DNA of 64,000 nucleotides from positions 62,001 to 126,000 of the forward strand of contig JAJPGY010000032.1 of NCBI GenBank assembly GCA_021325555.1. The letters are read 5' to 3'. This DNA comes from Pseudomonadota bacterium. Its GTDB lineage: Bacteria; Cyanobacteriota; Vampirovibrionia; Obscuribacterales; Obscuribacteraceae. Numbering within the stretch: position 1 is the first letter of the stretch; every line of letters begins with the position of its first letter. The notes beneath the pieces were generated by a model. That model was not told the DNA's origin, did no database searches, and saw only the letters and a program-made list of their open reading frames with translations. The translations under genes and the position numbers were made by a program. Below are positions 18,851 to 28,178 of the stretch, one piece after another.

Positions 18851-19033
18851 GGCCCGGCGCTCCCTGACCCCGCGGTCGGCATGCCCGGGGGTCTGGCCGG
18901 TCGCCTCATCGAGCTCGTGCAGCAGCTCCTTCAACTGCACGCGCAGCACCCGCCTGAAGTCGCGGGGTAGTTGCGCCAGAGGATAAGCAACCGCCGATAC
19001 GCTTATGTATTCCGATCTGGTTCCGCTTGTCAT
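18845..19033 (-). CDS. Small hypothetical protein
   Basis: A 62-residue protein. The ATG at 19033 is preferred because AAGGAAG lies 8 bases upstream; ATG 19039 and GTG 19042 are too close to it. The sequence 'LPRDFRRVLRVQLKELLHEL' predicts an amphipathic helix, and the tail is basic and less structured. No family is recognised. The good ribosome site is the main evidence for translation. It lies upstream of, and in the same direction as, the sigma factor gene, separated by about 290 bases. Confidence 0.5.
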   Translation of the reverse strand: MTSGTRSEYISVSAVAYPLAQLPRDFRRVLRVQLKELLHELDEATGQTPGHADRGVRERRAS

Positions 19034-19241
19034 TTCCATCACTTCCTTAAGCTATCGCCGGCGCTGGCCGTTTGGAATTCGCCCGATCTGACGCTGAGCC
19101 CATCGTAAGGTTCCGCTATGTGAAGCGCGCCTTTAAAAATCCCGGGAGACAACCAGGGTTAACCCTGAAGCAGCCCGGGCGGCGATGGTCATCGCCGCCG
19201 GAGGTGTCAACGCCACTTTCCCTGGTGGCACATCGAAAATT

Positions 19242-19315
<74 letters not shown>

Positions 19316-19407
19316 AGGCGCCCCTATTATAGCCTTTGCCGGCTGCCTTTCCGAGCCCTTGCCCCGGCGGCCGCGGCCTTTTCGGGCAGACCCGGGGCGC
19401 CGCCCCT

Positions 19408-20172
19408 TTACGAGCCTGCCGGCCAGGGCTGGCGGACCAGCTCCTCGAGGGCGCTCAGGTTGAAGATGGTCACCCTCTTGGATTCTATTTCTATCCAGTG
19501 GGACTGGCGGAACCGGTTGAGGATCTGCGTGACCGTCACCCGGGAAGAGCCGACCAGGTTGGCAATCTCCTGGTGGGTGAGGCGGAACTCCACCCGTATG
19601 CCGTTGGGCGTGACCCGCCCGTGACTTTCCGCCAGGCTCAGGAGCAGCCGTGCCACCCGGCTGGGCACCGGGCGAAAGACGAGATCCTCGATGCGCGCCT
19701 GTGCTTCCTTCAGGCGAACGCCGATGATCTGGATCAAGCGCAGCCCGAACTCCGGATTCTCCCGCAGGAAGTTGTGAAACGGCTCGCGGCCGATCTGATA
19801 CAGGCGCGTGTCCTCCACCGTCTCCGCGTAGCTGTCATGCTCGCCGGATTCCCAGGTGGCCTCGCCGATGAGGTCGCCCGGTCCGAGCAGGGCGAGAATC
19901 ACCGTCTTCCCCTCCGGCGACAGCCTGGTCAGCCGCACCCGGCCTCGCTCGATGAAGTAGATCGCCTCCGAGGGCATGCCCGGGGCAAAGATCGTGTGAT
20001 GCTTGGGCAGGTCCAGCTCCTCCACCACCCCCAAAAGCCTTCCCATCTCCATGGGATTGAAAGATTCAAATATATCCGTCTGCTTCAAGGTAAAAAACTT
20101 CTGGGCTGCTCTTATCACCGGCGTCTTGCCCCCACCTGTCTGTAGATCGCCATAAATTGGAAAGGCCGGCAC
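19408..20172 (-). CDS. Crp/Fnr-family transcription regulator
   Basis: A 254-residue regulator. The cyclic-nucleotide-binding fold occupies about residues 30-150 ('IYFIERGRVRLTRLSPEGK', 'LLGPGDLIGEATW'). The C-terminal Crp helix-turn-helix is at 190-235 ('LTHQEIANLVGSSRVTVTQILNRF'-type arrangement). Lack of the cAMP-pocket Arg-Ser pair in 'GEATW' suggests it may not bind cAMP; NtcA-like or other effectors are possible. The GTG at 20172 has no ribosome site, and a good -35-like TTGACA lies only 5 bases outside it, so the real start may be a downstream codon such as GTG 20118. It is divergent from recA. Confidence 0.88.
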   Translation of the reverse strand: MPAFPIYGDLQTGGGKTPVIRAAQKFFTLKQTDIFESFNPMEMGRLLGVVEELDLPKHHTIFAPGMPSEAIYFIERGRVRLTRLSPEGKTVILALLGPGDLIGEATWESGEHDSYAETVEDTRLYQIGREPFHNFLRENPEFGLRLIQIIGVRLKEAQARIEDLVFRPVPSRVARLLLSLAESHGRVTPNGIRVEFRLTHQEIANLVGSSRVTVTQILNRFRQSHWIEIESKRVTIFNLSALEELVRQPWPAGS

Positions 20173-20353
20173 CGGTTGTCAACAATTGAACTATCTGGCC
20201 CGGCCGATCGTCTTACTTATTAGCTGCCCTTCAAGCTGCGTTTGTTGGGTAGCAACTGTCTTATACCCTGTGACCGGGCTTTAAAACCGGGAACCGACAC
20301 GGAGGCAGGAAGCGGAAAGCGAGTTTTTAATTCGTCGCCTGGCGCTCACCGGC

Positions 20354-20359
20354 TATAAT
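20354..20359 (+). promoter_or_regulatory. -10 element of a possible recA promoter
   Basis: A perfect TATAAT stands in otherwise GC-rich sequence, 312 bases upstream of the recA ATG. The -35 region at 17 bases (TTCGTC) is poor, so an activator or an extended contact would be needed if it is real. Confidence 0.35.
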
Positions 20360-20543
20360 CGAGCGGTGGCACGAAACTGGCGGCAAGCGCATATACAGTC
20401 AATCTACAGCTGATTCCTGGTCGGGGTTGAGAGACGGAGACACCGGCGCTCGCTCGCGCGCGCCTGCAAGGAGACCGAAAAACCAGAATCTGTGCGGGCA
20501 GCAGCGGGGCTCAACCTCCGTGGCCGCCGACCAGACCCTGCAG

Positions 20544-20563
20544 GGGCGAGGCATGCCTCGCCC
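20544..20563. repeat. Perfect 20-base palindrome, REP-like
   Basis: GGGCGAGGCATGCCTCGCCC is its own reverse complement. Its left 14 bases (GGGCGAGGCATGCC) recur at 41158-41171 inside recG. That suggests a dispersed REP-like element rather than a recA operator. Confidence 0.5.
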
Positions 20564-20670
20564 GCACCAACGAAGAAACCCCTGCACCCACCCAGAGGCC
20601 GGGCAGAGCGGAACCGACGCAGCCGGGCGACGACGAGCAATCTGAGCGCATAATGATAAGGAGAACGGAG

Positions 20671-21804
20671 ATGGCAGTAGTTACAAAGGACAAAACCACG
20701 ACCGACAAAGCCATGATCAACAAGAATGGCGACAAAGCGCCCGAAAAGAGCGTAAGCGAAACCGGCTCCCGCTCAGGGCCCGAGGAGAAGGGCCGGGAGA
20801 TGGCCCCGGAGCGCGTGAAGGCGCTCGGCCTGGCCATGGACTCGATCAGAAAGACTTACGGCGAAGGCTCGATCATGCGCCTGGGCGACACCAGGCACGG
20901 GCAGATCGAGGCCGTCTCCACCGGCGCGCTGTCGCTGGATGTCGCGCTCGGGGTCGGCGGCCTGCCGCGCGGGCGGATAATCGAGATCTACGGGCCGGAG
21001 TCCTCCGGCAAGACAACGCTCGCCCAGCACGTGGCCGCCGAGGTGCAGAAGCGCGGCGGCATCGCCGCCATCGTCGACGCCGAGCACGCGATGGACCCTG
21101 ACTATGCGCGCGCGCTGGGGGTCAACGTGGACGAGCTCCTGATCTCGCAACCGGACACCGGCGAGCAGGCTCTGGAGATAACCGAGCAGCTTGTCCGCTC
21201 GGGGGCGGTGGATGTGGTGATCGTCGATTCGGTGGCCGCCCTGGTTCCGAAAGCGGAGATTGAAGGGGAGATGGGGGATTCGCTGCCCGGACTGCAGGCG
21301 CGCCTGATGAGCCAGGCCCTGCGCAAGCTCACGGCCGTGGTCAGCAAGACGCACTCGATCGTCATCTTCATCAACCAGCTCCGCCAGAAGATAGGCGTCA
21401 TGTACGGGAACCCGGAGACCACCCCCGGCGGTCAGGCCCTGAAATTCTACGCTTCCGTGCGCCTGGACATCCGCAAGATCGAGACGCTCAAGAAGGACGG
21501 CGCCGAATACGGCAACCGGGTGAAGGTGAAGGTGGTGAAGAACAAGGTGGCGCCGCCTTTCCGGATAGCCGAGTTCGACATCGTCTACGGCAAGGGGATA
21601 AACACGATCGGCTGCGTTCTGGATATGGCCGCCGAGCTCGACGTCGTGAAAAAATCGGGAACCTGGTTCAGCTACAAGGACGAGCGCATCGGACAGGGCC
21701 GCGAGGCGGCAAAAGCCTACCTGGAGGCCAATGCGAAGATGCTCGCCGAGATCGAGGAGAAGGTCAAGGCCGAGCTGGCCAAACGCGAGCCCAAAACCAC
21801 GTAG
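20671..21804 (+). CDS. recA: RecA recombinase
   Basis: The 377-residue protein contains all RecA landmarks: '[10 protein letters not shown]', Walker A 'GPESSGKTT' (108-116), '[10 protein letters not shown]', Walker B '[10 protein letters not shown]', L1/L2 loop sequences and '[21 protein letters not shown]'. It forms filaments on single-stranded DNA for strand exchange and for LexA-type co-protease activity. The ATG at 20671 has AAGGAG 7 bases upstream and gives an unusual roughly 43-residue Lys/Glu/Thr-rich extension before the normal start; Met44 (base 20800) is the family-typical alternative. lnt follows 33 bases downstream after a hairpin. No intein is present. Confidence 0.97.
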   Translation: MAVVTKDKTTTDKAMINKNGDKAPEKSVSETGSRSGPEEKGREMAPERVKALGLAMDSIRKTYGEGSIMRLGDTRHGQIEAVSTGALSLDVALGVGGLPRGRIIEIYGPESSGKTTLAQHVAAEVQKRGGIAAIVDAEHAMDPDYARALGVNVDELLISQPDTGEQALEITEQLVRSGAVDVVIVDSVAALVPKAEIEGEMGDSLPGLQARLMSQALRKLTAVVSKTHSIVIFINQLRQKIGVMYGNPETTPGGQALKFYASVRLDIRKIETLKKDGAEYGNRVKVKVVKNKVAPPFRIAEFDIVYGKGINTIGCVLDMAAELDVVKKSGTWFSYKDERIGQGREAAKAYLEANAKMLAEIEEKVKAELAKREPKTT

Positions 21805-21805
21805 C

Positions 21806-21824
21806 GGCGCCGCCAGGCGGCGCC
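21806..21824. repeat. Inverted repeat between recA and lnt
   Basis: GGCGCCGCC and GGCGGCGCC form a perfect 9-base-pair stem around a single A, immediately after the recA stop. No T-tract follows, so it is not a classical terminator; attenuation or mRNA stabilisation between recA and lnt is possible. Confidence 0.45.
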
Positions 21825-21837
21825 CACCGGATCGCAC

Positions 21838-23442
21838 ATGGTGGCTGAGAAGACAAGGAAGCGCCGGAAGAAAAGCCCGGCACCGATGCAGATGGACTCA
21901 CCGGAGCGATCCGGCTGGATCCATTTCTCGGCCGCCGCCTCGGCCGGCGCCCTCCTGGGCCTGTGCGCCCCGGGCTTCGACCAGTGGTATCTGGCCTGGG
22001 TGGGGCTGGTCCCGCTCCTCCTGCTCGTCGCCTCCAGCGTAAGCCTCTGGCAGGCCGCCCGGCGCGGCCTGACCTTCGGCCTGGCCTACAACCTGGTCTA
22101 TCTCAACTGGTACCTCGGGCTCTACCCGCTCGACTGGCTCGGTTTCAACGACTGGCAGGGGCGGGCGCTGGCGCTTGCCGCCTGGCTGTGCGTGGCGCTC
22201 CATCAGGGGTTCATTGTTGCCGCCTTCGCGGCCGCCTGCCGGATCCTGCCCCTGACCGGCGGCTTCCTGCCCCGGAAGGTGGAGGAGCGCTGGCACCTGC
22301 CGGCCCTGGTCGCCGTGCCGCTTCTCTGGGTGCTGGTCGAGAACAAGGTCGGCAACGCCCCCGACCTGCTGGGTGTTCCCTGGTCGATGATCGAGTACTC
22401 GCAATACAGGCAGCTGGCCCTCCTGCAGGCGGCACGCTGGGTGGGCGGAATCGGAATCGCCGCCCTTATCGTCATGGTCAACGTCGCCCTGGCCGGGACA
22501 CTGGCCACGCTCTCGCGGCGGGCGGCCTGGAAGTCTCTGGCTTGCGCCACCACCAGCGGTGCCGCCATCCAGCTGCTCGCCGCAGCCCTGCTGGTCAGCC
22601 TCACCGCCTCCTTCGGCCTGGCTTCGCTCTCGGCGTCGCGCCTCGAGCCGAAGACCGCACTCGGCGTCGTTCAGGGCAATATCAACATCGATATGCAAAA
22701 AACAGCTCACCGCTACACGCTCGCCGATCTCACCGCGCGCTACCGGCCGCTGATCGAGCGCTGCCCGCCCGGCATCTGCATTCTCACCGAGAGCGCGCTG
22801 CCCACCTACCTGCACGACGGCGGCCCGACCGCGCAGACGCTTTCGGCGCTGGCCAGGGGAAGGCAGCTCGACCTGGTCGCCGGCGCCATGGACCGCGACC
22901 GCCAGGGGCGGGCCTACAACTCCGCTTTCGGGGTGACAAGGGACGGCCGGCTCGTCTCCACGGTGTACCACAAGCGCTACCTGGTGCCCTTCGGCGAGTA
23001 CACGCCCCGTGCGGTCGAGTACATGCCAGAATGGGTGAAAAGGCTGACCAACACGCCGGCCGGCGGCGGCTTCCGGGCAGGCAATGCGCCGGCCGTGCTC
23101 TGGATGTCCGGCGGACGCATAGCCCCGCTCATCTGCTTCGAGACCATCTCGCCGGAGCTGGTGGCGGAAAGCGTGCGCGACGGCGGCGCCCTGCTTGTCA
23201 ACCTCTCGGATCTGGCCTGGTTTCATGATTCCATGATCGGGCAGCAGATGCTGGCCTTTTCGGTCATGCGCGCGGTGGAGAGCAAGCGTTACTTTGTCTT
23301 CGCGGCCAACTCCGGGCCGTCGGCGGTAATCGACCCCGACGGGCGGATAACCAGCCGGTCCCGGGTGGATGAGCAGACGCTCCTGCTTGGCAAGGTGGGA
23401 TTTCTTTCAGATTTGACCCCCTTCACCCTCTGGTTTCGGTGA
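21838..23442 (+). CDS. lnt: Apolipoprotein N-acyltransferase
   Basis: This 534-residue membrane enzyme adds the third acyl chain to lipoproteins at the periplasmic face of the inner membrane. The first 240 residues form several hydrophobic segments. The C-terminal nitrilase-like domain carries the Glu-Lys-Cys triad context: 'ILTESALPTYL' (Glu), 'YHKRYLVPFGEYTP' (Lys) and 'LICFETISPEL' (Cys). The N-terminal 20 residues are Lys/Arg-rich. Together with lspA in this window it indicates a Gram-negative lipoprotein pathway. It probably shares a transcript with recA. Confidence 0.93.
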   Translation: MVAEKTRKRRKKSPAPMQMDSPERSGWIHFSAAASAGALLGLCAPGFDQWYLAWVGLVPLLLLVASSVSLWQAARRGLTFGLAYNLVYLNWYLGLYPLDWLGFNDWQGRALALAAWLCVALHQGFIVAAFAAACRILPLTGGFLPRKVEERWHLPALVAVPLLWVLVENKVGNAPDLLGVPWSMIEYSQYRQLALLQAARWVGGIGIAALIVMVNVALAGTLATLSRRAAWKSLACATTSGAAIQLLAAALLVSLTASFGLASLSASRLEPKTALGVVQGNINIDMQKTAHRYTLADLTARYRPLIERCPPGICILTESALPTYLHDGGPTAQTLSALARGRQLDLVAGAMDRDRQGRAYNSAFGVTRDGRLVSTVYHKRYLVPFGEYTPRAVEYMPEWVKRLTNTPAGGGFRAGNAPAVLWMSGGRIAPLICFETISPELVAESVRDGGALLVNLSDLAWFHDSMIGQQMLAFSVMRAVESKRYFVFAANSGPSAVIDPDGRITSRSRVDEQTLLLGKVGFLSDLTPFTLWFR

Positions 23443-23533
23443 TCTGTTACCCTTGGCAAGCCGGTTTGATTTCCGGTGGACTCCGTGGCATCATGGGCTG
23501 CGGTAACTTGATGAGGCCTACCGAATCTTGTTC

Positions 23534-24232
23534 ATGCCAGGCAGCCATCGTCCGCCACTTGCCGACCTGACCCTCAAGGCAACCCTGCTATTTATCTTCG
23601 CGGCCGTCACCTGGGGACCAGCGGCCGGGCGGGCGCTGGCAGCCCCCCAGTGCCAGTCGAGGGCGGCCAGGTTGACCATGGGCAATCGCAGCTTTGCCAA
23701 TCCCCCCGATGACGCCGGGGAGCAGGGCGCCGACCTGCAGAAGCTCGCCCAGGCCGAGGCCCGCATGGTGATCAACGCCCCGGCCGAGGTGGTCTGGAAG
23801 GCGCTCACCGACTTCCCGCAGTACCCGCAGATCTTTCGCCGCCTGCAGTCCTGCCGGATCATCAAGCAGCAGGGCAACCTGGTGTGGACGGAAAGCGATC
23901 TCAAGCCGCACATGTTCGTGCGCAAGCCGCGCCAGCACACGCTCAACGATCTGTCCGGCAAGCCCAACGTCCTCGACTGGCGGCTGATCGACGGCAACTT
24001 CAAGACGGTCCTGGGCAAATGGCGGATCCTGCCCGCCCGCTCGGGCGAGCGCTGCGAGGTCGTCTACTCGCTGTCCGTCGATCCCGGCCCGTTCATTCCC
24101 AGGTTCCTGGTCTCCTTCACGCTCAAGAACCTGCAGCGGGAGATTGTCGCCTCGCTCAAGGAGTGGGTGGAGTCGACGCAATCAGGAACACCGACCAGCC
24201 AGCGCCCGAACCCGCCGGACAGCCAGGGTTAA
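23534..24232 (+). CDS. Exported START/polyketide-cyclase-like (SRPBCC) protein
   Basis: A 232-residue protein with an N-terminal hydrophobic export signal ('LLFIFAAVTWGPAAGRALA'). The mature domain begins 'ARMVINAPAEVVWKALTDF', the hallmark first strand and helix of the SRPBCC/coenzyme Q-binding group, and ends with the long C-terminal helix 'LKNLQREIVASLKEWVE'. Such domains bind hydrophobic ligands in a deep cavity. Export is unusual for the RatA/COQ10-like members. The ATG at 23534 is preferred over TTG 23528. It sits 91 bases after lnt and may be co-transcribed. Confidence 0.8.
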   Translation: MPGSHRPPLADLTLKATLLFIFAAVTWGPAAGRALAAPQCQSRAARLTMGNRSFANPPDDAGEQGADLQKLAQAEARMVINAPAEVVWKALTDFPQYPQIFRRLQSCRIIKQQGNLVWTESDLKPHMFVRKPRQHTLNDLSGKPNVLDWRLIDGNFKTVLGKWRILPARSGERCEVVYSLSVDPGPFIPRFLVSFTLKNLQREIVASLKEWVESTQSGTPTSQRPNPPDSQG

Positions 24233-24573
24233 GTTGCCCGCGCCTTGCCGATCTTGGCGGCGGTGGGAATCTCGATGTGTACGAGCGACCGGCCGCCAGC
24301 CGGCTCGACGGACCTGAGCTTGCCCATGGCCACCTCTCCCCAGGCCTGCGAGCGGGCGGTCATCCCCTCGCCGGGCTGGGCAATCTTTATGGCGTCGTCC
24401 CGCTTGTTCTTCTTCTCGAACGGACCTGGCATCTCGACCACCAGCGTCGTCAGCCCGTCCTTCTGCCTGGCCGAGCGGATGCTGCCCTGCCCTATCTCCA
24501 TCCAGATCTGATTTAGGGTATTGGTGCCCTCGCCCCACTCGAGAAGCTTCACGGGCTTGTTGAGCCGAATCAT
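24229..24573 (-). CDS. Hypothetical protein, 114 residues
   Basis: A small soluble protein with no signal or membrane segment. It begins 'MIRLNKPVKLLEWGEGTN' and contains several short predicted beta strands ('TTLVVEMPG', 'SLVHIEIP'). GAGGG lies about 9 bases before the ATG. Lys/Arg and acidic residues are balanced. It converges with the SRPBCC gene with a 4-base overlap. I do not recognise the family and see no functional motif. Confidence 0.65.
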   Translation of the reverse strand: MIRLNKPVKLLEWGEGTNTLNQIWMEIGQGSIRSARQKDGLTTLVVEMPGPFEKKNKRDDAIKIAQPGEGMTARSQAWGEVAMGKLRSVEPAGGRSLVHIEIPTAAKIGKARAT

Positions 24574-24671
24574 ATCCGAGGTTCCCTCACAGACGACCGT
24601 CTAGTAAGCTAACACATTTTTGCCGCCGGTGCCGCTGCCGCAACAAAGCTGTAGCGATCTCCAAAGGTTGC

Positions 24672-25577
24672 TCAGGCGTCGGCCAGGATGCGCGGCAGAA
24701 ACTCGTCAATCGGCACCCCGCGCACCTTGAAAAGCTGGTGCATGAGCTGCGATCGCGAGCAGGAGTCGCAGACCAGAAGCTTAAGGAACTCTGCGTCCAG
24801 CGGCAGGCCCGGCACCAGGCGCCCGACCGGCTTGAGCATTTTCAAGACTGCCGTCACCGGCACGGCGACGACCGGCTTGCCGCTGCCCGACTCGCTGCGC
24901 AGCAGCTCCATGAACTGCAGCATGGTGTATGTTTTCGGACCCACGAGATCACAGACCTGATTTGCCGCCTCCTTTTTGTAGATGCTCTGCAGGATGCAGG
25001 AGGCCACCTCCTCAACCCACACCGGCTGGATCTCGTTGAGACCGCTGCCGATCACGGGCGTGGCCAGCGGCAGCTTCATCAGTGGCGCCAGCAGGCTCAC
25101 CAGCTGGCAGCGCTCGCCGAACATGTAGGAGGGGCGAAAGATCGTCCAGTAAAACTGCCCGTTGCGGACAATCTGCTCGCCCTGCCATTTCAAGCGGAAG
25201 TATTCGCAGTCGCTCTGTTCGGCGGCACCGAGGCAGCTCACCTGAACGAACCTCTGCACCCCCTTTTTCTGCGCCTCCTCCACCAGCACCTTAAGCCCCT
25301 CGACATGCACGTGGCGCCAGTCGGCGTCGGACCGGCGGCTCAGGCCGCCGGCGGCGTTGATGATTACCGTGCATCCTTCCACGGCCTGAGAGACGAGCCG
25401 GGCGTCGAGTATGCTGCCCACAACGGCGTCGATGTGCATCTGCTTCAGGCGGGACAATGAATCAGAGCGCCAGTCGCCGCCGCCCATGGCCAGCACCCGC
25501 ACCGGCTGCTTGGCAGCATACAACGCCTCCAGCACATGGCCACCCAGGAACCCCGTCCCGCCGGTAACAAGAATCAT
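24672..25577 (-). CDS. Atypical SDR / NmrA-like NAD(P)-binding protein (Ycf39-like)
   Basis: From the ATG at 25577 (AGGAG 6 bases upstream) the protein has 301 residues. It opens with the Rossmann motif 'ILVTGGTGFLGGHV' (GGTGFLG, residues 6-12), continues with 'DAVVGSILD' and 'VIINAAGG', and has 'YFRLKWQGEQIV' in the region where classical SDRs keep the YxxxK pair. This is the NmrA/Ycf39/complex I NDUFA9-like group, which often serves as an assembly or quinone-associated factor rather than a dehydrogenase. A longer frame to 25721 has no ribosome site. C-terminal residues include a Cys pair ('VCDSCSRS'). Confidence 0.82.
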   Translation of the reverse strand: MILVTGGTGFLGGHVLEALYAAKQPVRVLAMGGGDWRSDSLSRLKQMHIDAVVGSILDARLVSQAVEGCTVIINAAGGLSRRSDADWRHVHVEGLKVLVEEAQKKGVQRFVQVSCLGAAEQSDCEYFRLKWQGEQIVRNGQFYWTIFRPSYMFGERCQLVSLLAPLMKLPLATPVIGSGLNEIQPVWVEEVASCILQSIYKKEAANQVCDLVGPKTYTMLQFMELLRSESGSGKPVVAVPVTAVLKMLKPVGRLVPGLPLDAEFLKLLVCDSCSRSQLMHQLFKVRGVPIDEFLPRILADA

Positions 25578-25736
25578 TGCCGCTCCTGACCACCCGCACA
25601 GATCATAACCCGGCGCCGGCGGCGACAGCCGGTGGGGTCGGGACCGCGGTTGCCACCGCGGGCAATTCCCGATAAATTTGAAGTGAGCCTGCGGGCTCGG
25701 GAATCCTGAACTTGATAACAAGATGCAATCGGCGGC

Positions 25737-26432
25737 TTGAGGATAAGAAAAATTCCGGCTACCAGGGTATTGATCGTCGACGATGTCGCCTCACTGCGCC
25801 TGCAGCTGAAGCTTATCCTCGAGCGACAGTCCGAGTTTTCGGTCGTGGGCGAAGCGGAGAACGGCGAGGAGGCTCTGACGCTTTCCAGCCGGCTGCAGCC
25901 GGACGTCATTCTCATGGACGTGAGCATGCCGGTCATGGACGGCATCGAGGCGGCCAGGAGGATCCTGGAGAAGTTCCCGCAGGTGAAGGTCGTCATGCTC
26001 ACCGCCAGCGACAGCGATCAGGACGTCTTTGCCGCGCTCACCGCCGGCGCCTGCGGCTACTGCCTGAAAGATGGCCAGCCGGAGAGGATCGTCTCGGCCA
26101 TCCGTGGCGTGCGGGGCGGAGACCTGTGGCTGGATGCCGGGATCGCCGCCAAGATAATCGCCGTCTACGAGCCGGCGGCCAAGCCCGTCGCCGTGCCGCC
26201 GCCAAGCAACGGGCACTCGCAGAAGACCGACGATCTGGCCGAGCCTCTCTCCGAGCGGGAGCTCGAGGTGCTGCATCTGGTCGTGACCGGCTGCTCCAAC
26301 CGGCAGATCGCCGAAAAACTGGTGGTCAGCGCCGAGACAGTGAAGACGCACATGCGCCACATCATGGAGAAGCTGTCGGCCACCGACCGCACGCACGCGG
26401 CGGTCAAGGCCGTGAGAAAGGGGCTCATCTAG
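25737..26432 (+). CDS. NarL/LuxR-family response regulator
   Basis: A 231-residue two-domain regulator. The receiver domain (about 8-125) has the acidic pair 'VDD' at 14-16, phospho-acceptor Asp61 in 'ILMDVSMPVMDG', 'LTASD' and 'CLKD' (conserved Lys). A Pro-rich linker leads to a LuxR helix-turn-helix (about 168-228; 'LSERELEVLHLV', 'NRQIAEKLVVSAETVKTHM'). No histidine kinase is adjacent, so it is an orphan in this window. The only possible start is TTG at 25737, without a clear ribosome site. Confidence 0.9.
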   Translation: MRIRKIPATRVLIVDDVASLRLQLKLILERQSEFSVVGEAENGEEALTLSSRLQPDVILMDVSMPVMDGIEAARRILEKFPQVKVVMLTASDSDQDVFAALTAGACGYCLKDGQPERIVSAIRGVRGGDLWLDAGIAAKIIAVYEPAAKPVAVPPPSNGHSQKTDDLAEPLSERELEVLHLVVTGCSNRQIAEKLVVSAETVKTHMRHIMEKLSATDRTHAAVKAVRKGLI

Positions 26433-26438
26433 AGGCGC

Positions 26439-27902
26439 TCAGGGCCACATCCCGAAGCCGTAACGCCCGATGCCGCCGAACCCGAAGCGCATCCCGGTAC
26501 CGTATCCGGTACCATAGGGCATGGCCCCGTAAGGCGAGAAGCCGTTGTTGAACGTCCCGAAGCCGCCCATCATGCCCGAACCCAGGCCGGGGCTGACCAT
26601 ACGCTGCCCGACCACGGCGCCGGTAATCGGATCAATCAGATTGCCGGTTCTCGAATCTACCCAGAGCCCGGTTTGCGGATCGGTGGTCATGGTACCCGGT
26701 GCTGCCGGGTAGCCGCCGGTGAGAAAGCCGGAGATGGAGTTGATGATCTTGCCCAGCCCGCTGGTGGCGCGCGGCTGCCCCGGCTGCGGCATCGCTCCCA
26801 GATCATCGAGGTCGCCGAAATCCGGATCGCCCTTGCCAGCGCGCGGAGGGTGCTGGGCGATCGCGCGGGCCGGCTGCCCGCCCCCGGAAAGCGGGACCAC
26901 GGAAATCAAGCGGTTGACCCTGTCCGGGAGAGGCTTGTCGGCCGAGGGCTTCTGCTGCGGGAAGACGGTTCCCTCCAGGCGGCTCAGCCTGGCCGGCAGG
27001 GATTCTCGCGGATAGGTGCGCCCGAAGATCTCCTGCTCGAGAGCGCTGACCTGCTGGTTGAGCCCCAGAGGCTGCGAGCGGGGCGGCGATTGCGACACCG
27101 TATATGGTGGCGCCTCGTCGTCATCCGCATCCGTGCCGCCAACCCCGCCGACCGGCGGCGGCGCGTTGCCCATGCCGTAAGTTCCGGTCCCCGCCCAGCG
27201 ATCCGTGGCGCCGGCCGCCGCCTGCGGGACGCCGAAATCCTTGCGCAGGTCTCGCCCGCCCACGCTGCGCCCCTCCCCTCCGGCCCCTGCGTTCGGCTGG
27301 CTCATCGCCACGTCGTCATCATCGTCCGACCAGTCGCTCCCCGGCGGCGCCTGCTTGGCGATATCGATGCCGGTCCGCTGCTTGAGCCGGTCGACGCGCT
27401 CGCTGAGATCATCTACTCCGGAGGGGTGCCCGAAAACCTTCGTCTCCAGGCGGTCGAGGCGCTTGCCGATCGGCTCGGCGGCAAAGTCCCTTCCGTAAAG
27501 CCGGGACTCGATCGCGGTCACGGCCGGATACTTGCTGCCATCGGCGCCCGCGTCCTCGTCGGCGCCCGCCCCGCCCGCGCGTGCCATCGCATCGCCGCTG
27601 CCGCCGGCGCCCCCGGCCGGCTGGCGGGCAGGCTGGTCGCTGCCGGAAACCGGCACCGCCGAAAGAAGATTATGGATTCGCTCCTGGACAGCTCCGCCCT
27701 TGGCCTCGCCGAAGACCATCTTCTCCAGGCGATCCAGCCGCGCTTCGACGGCCTCTCTCGGGTAATCATGCTGGAAAAGCTTGGTCTCCAGCCTGGAGAT
27801 GGTTTTGTCGTCGGCAGAGGCCGCCGCCGGCAACGCCCCGCCGGCGGACAGAAGCGCCGCCGCAAGGGCGAGCGACCACGACCAGGGGAGCCGAGACCTC
27901 AT
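26439..27902 (-). CDS. Exported 'RLxRLExxVFG' repeat protein, paralogue A
   Basis: From the ATG at 27902 the protein has 487 residues with a signal peptide (1-29). Three roughly 50-residue repeats follow: 35-84 ('KLFQHDYP...RLDRLEKMVFG'), 127-178 ('RLYGRDFA...RLDRLETKVFG') and 284-337 ('EIFGRTYP...RLSRLEGTVFP'), each ending in a short helix such as 'ERIHNLLSAV'. Linkers are disordered, Gly/Pro/Ala-rich and, after repeat 2, acidic ('DWSDDDDD'). The C-terminus is Gly/Tyr/Met/Phe-rich. Repeats look like paired helices or coiled coil. It has the same architecture as the protein at 31429. I do not recognise a named family; a surface or envelope role is inference. Confidence 0.75.
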   Translation of the reverse strand: MRSRLPWSWSLALAAALLSAGGALPAAASADDKTISRLETKLFQHDYPREAVEARLDRLEKMVFGEAKGGAVQERIHNLLSAVPVSGSDQPARQPAGGAGGSGDAMARAGGAGADEDAGADGSKYPAVTAIESRLYGRDFAAEPIGKRLDRLETKVFGHPSGVDDLSERVDRLKQRTGIDIAKQAPPGSDWSDDDDDVAMSQPNAGAGGEGRSVGGRDLRKDFGVPQAAAGATDRWAGTGTYGMGNAPPPVGGVGGTDADDDEAPPYTVSQSPPRSQPLGLNQQVSALEQEIFGRTYPRESLPARLSRLEGTVFPQQKPSADKPLPDRVNRLISVVPLSGGGQPARAIAQHPPRAGKGDPDFGDLDDLGAMPQPGQPRATSGLGKIINSISGFLTGGYPAAPGTMTTDPQTGLWVDSRTGNLIDPITGAVVGQRMVSPGLGSGMMGGFGTFNNGFSPYGAMPYGTGYGTGMRFGFGGIGRYGFGMWP

Positions 27903-28160
27903 GCGGCAACCTGCCCGAGCAGCAAGGAAGAGCGCTCGATCGGGCAGACGGCGGAAGCTTAAAACGGGTAATCGCGGGGACATCTGAAGGGTTGGCAGGA
28001 GCACTGGCTAGGTTCATCTTACCACAGGCCTCATCTCGCAAAACCCTCGATTCCACTAGGGTTCGGCTGGTTCAGCCCCCGGAGCTCGCCCGGCAAATCC
28101 GCCGCCCGGGCAGGCTTTGCACCCGGGCGAGAGCATGGTCACGCCGGGCGGCCGGCATGA

Positions 28161-28178
28161 CCGGCGCCTGAGCGCCGG
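28161..28178. repeat. Inverted repeat at the end of paralogue B
   Basis: CCGGCGC and GCGCCGG form a 7-base-pair stem with a 4-base loop directly after the stop codon of the minus-strand gene ending at 28179. No T-run is seen on either side, so at best it is a weak or factor-dependent terminator. Confidence 0.35.

Larger units (their letters stand above)
20173..20670. other. Intergenic region between crp-like gene and recA
   Basis: About 500 bases without a convincing gene. It holds a perfect TATAAT hexamer at 20354-20359 facing recA, a perfect 20-base palindrome at 20544-20563, and the recA ribosome site. No LexA-like operator was recognised, either the Gram-positive CGAAC-type or the cyanobacterial GTAC-type. 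A long structured recA leader is possible. Confidence 0.5.

Noticed and set aside
20600..20670. SOS box upstream of recA
   Set aside because: No sequence resembling known LexA operators (CGAAC-N-GTTC type or cyanobacterial GTAC type) was found.
26673..27962. Plus-strand frame of about 430 codons opposite repeat protein A
   Set aside because: The minus frame has a signal peptide and three internal repeats; the plus frame is Arg-rich with no structure.
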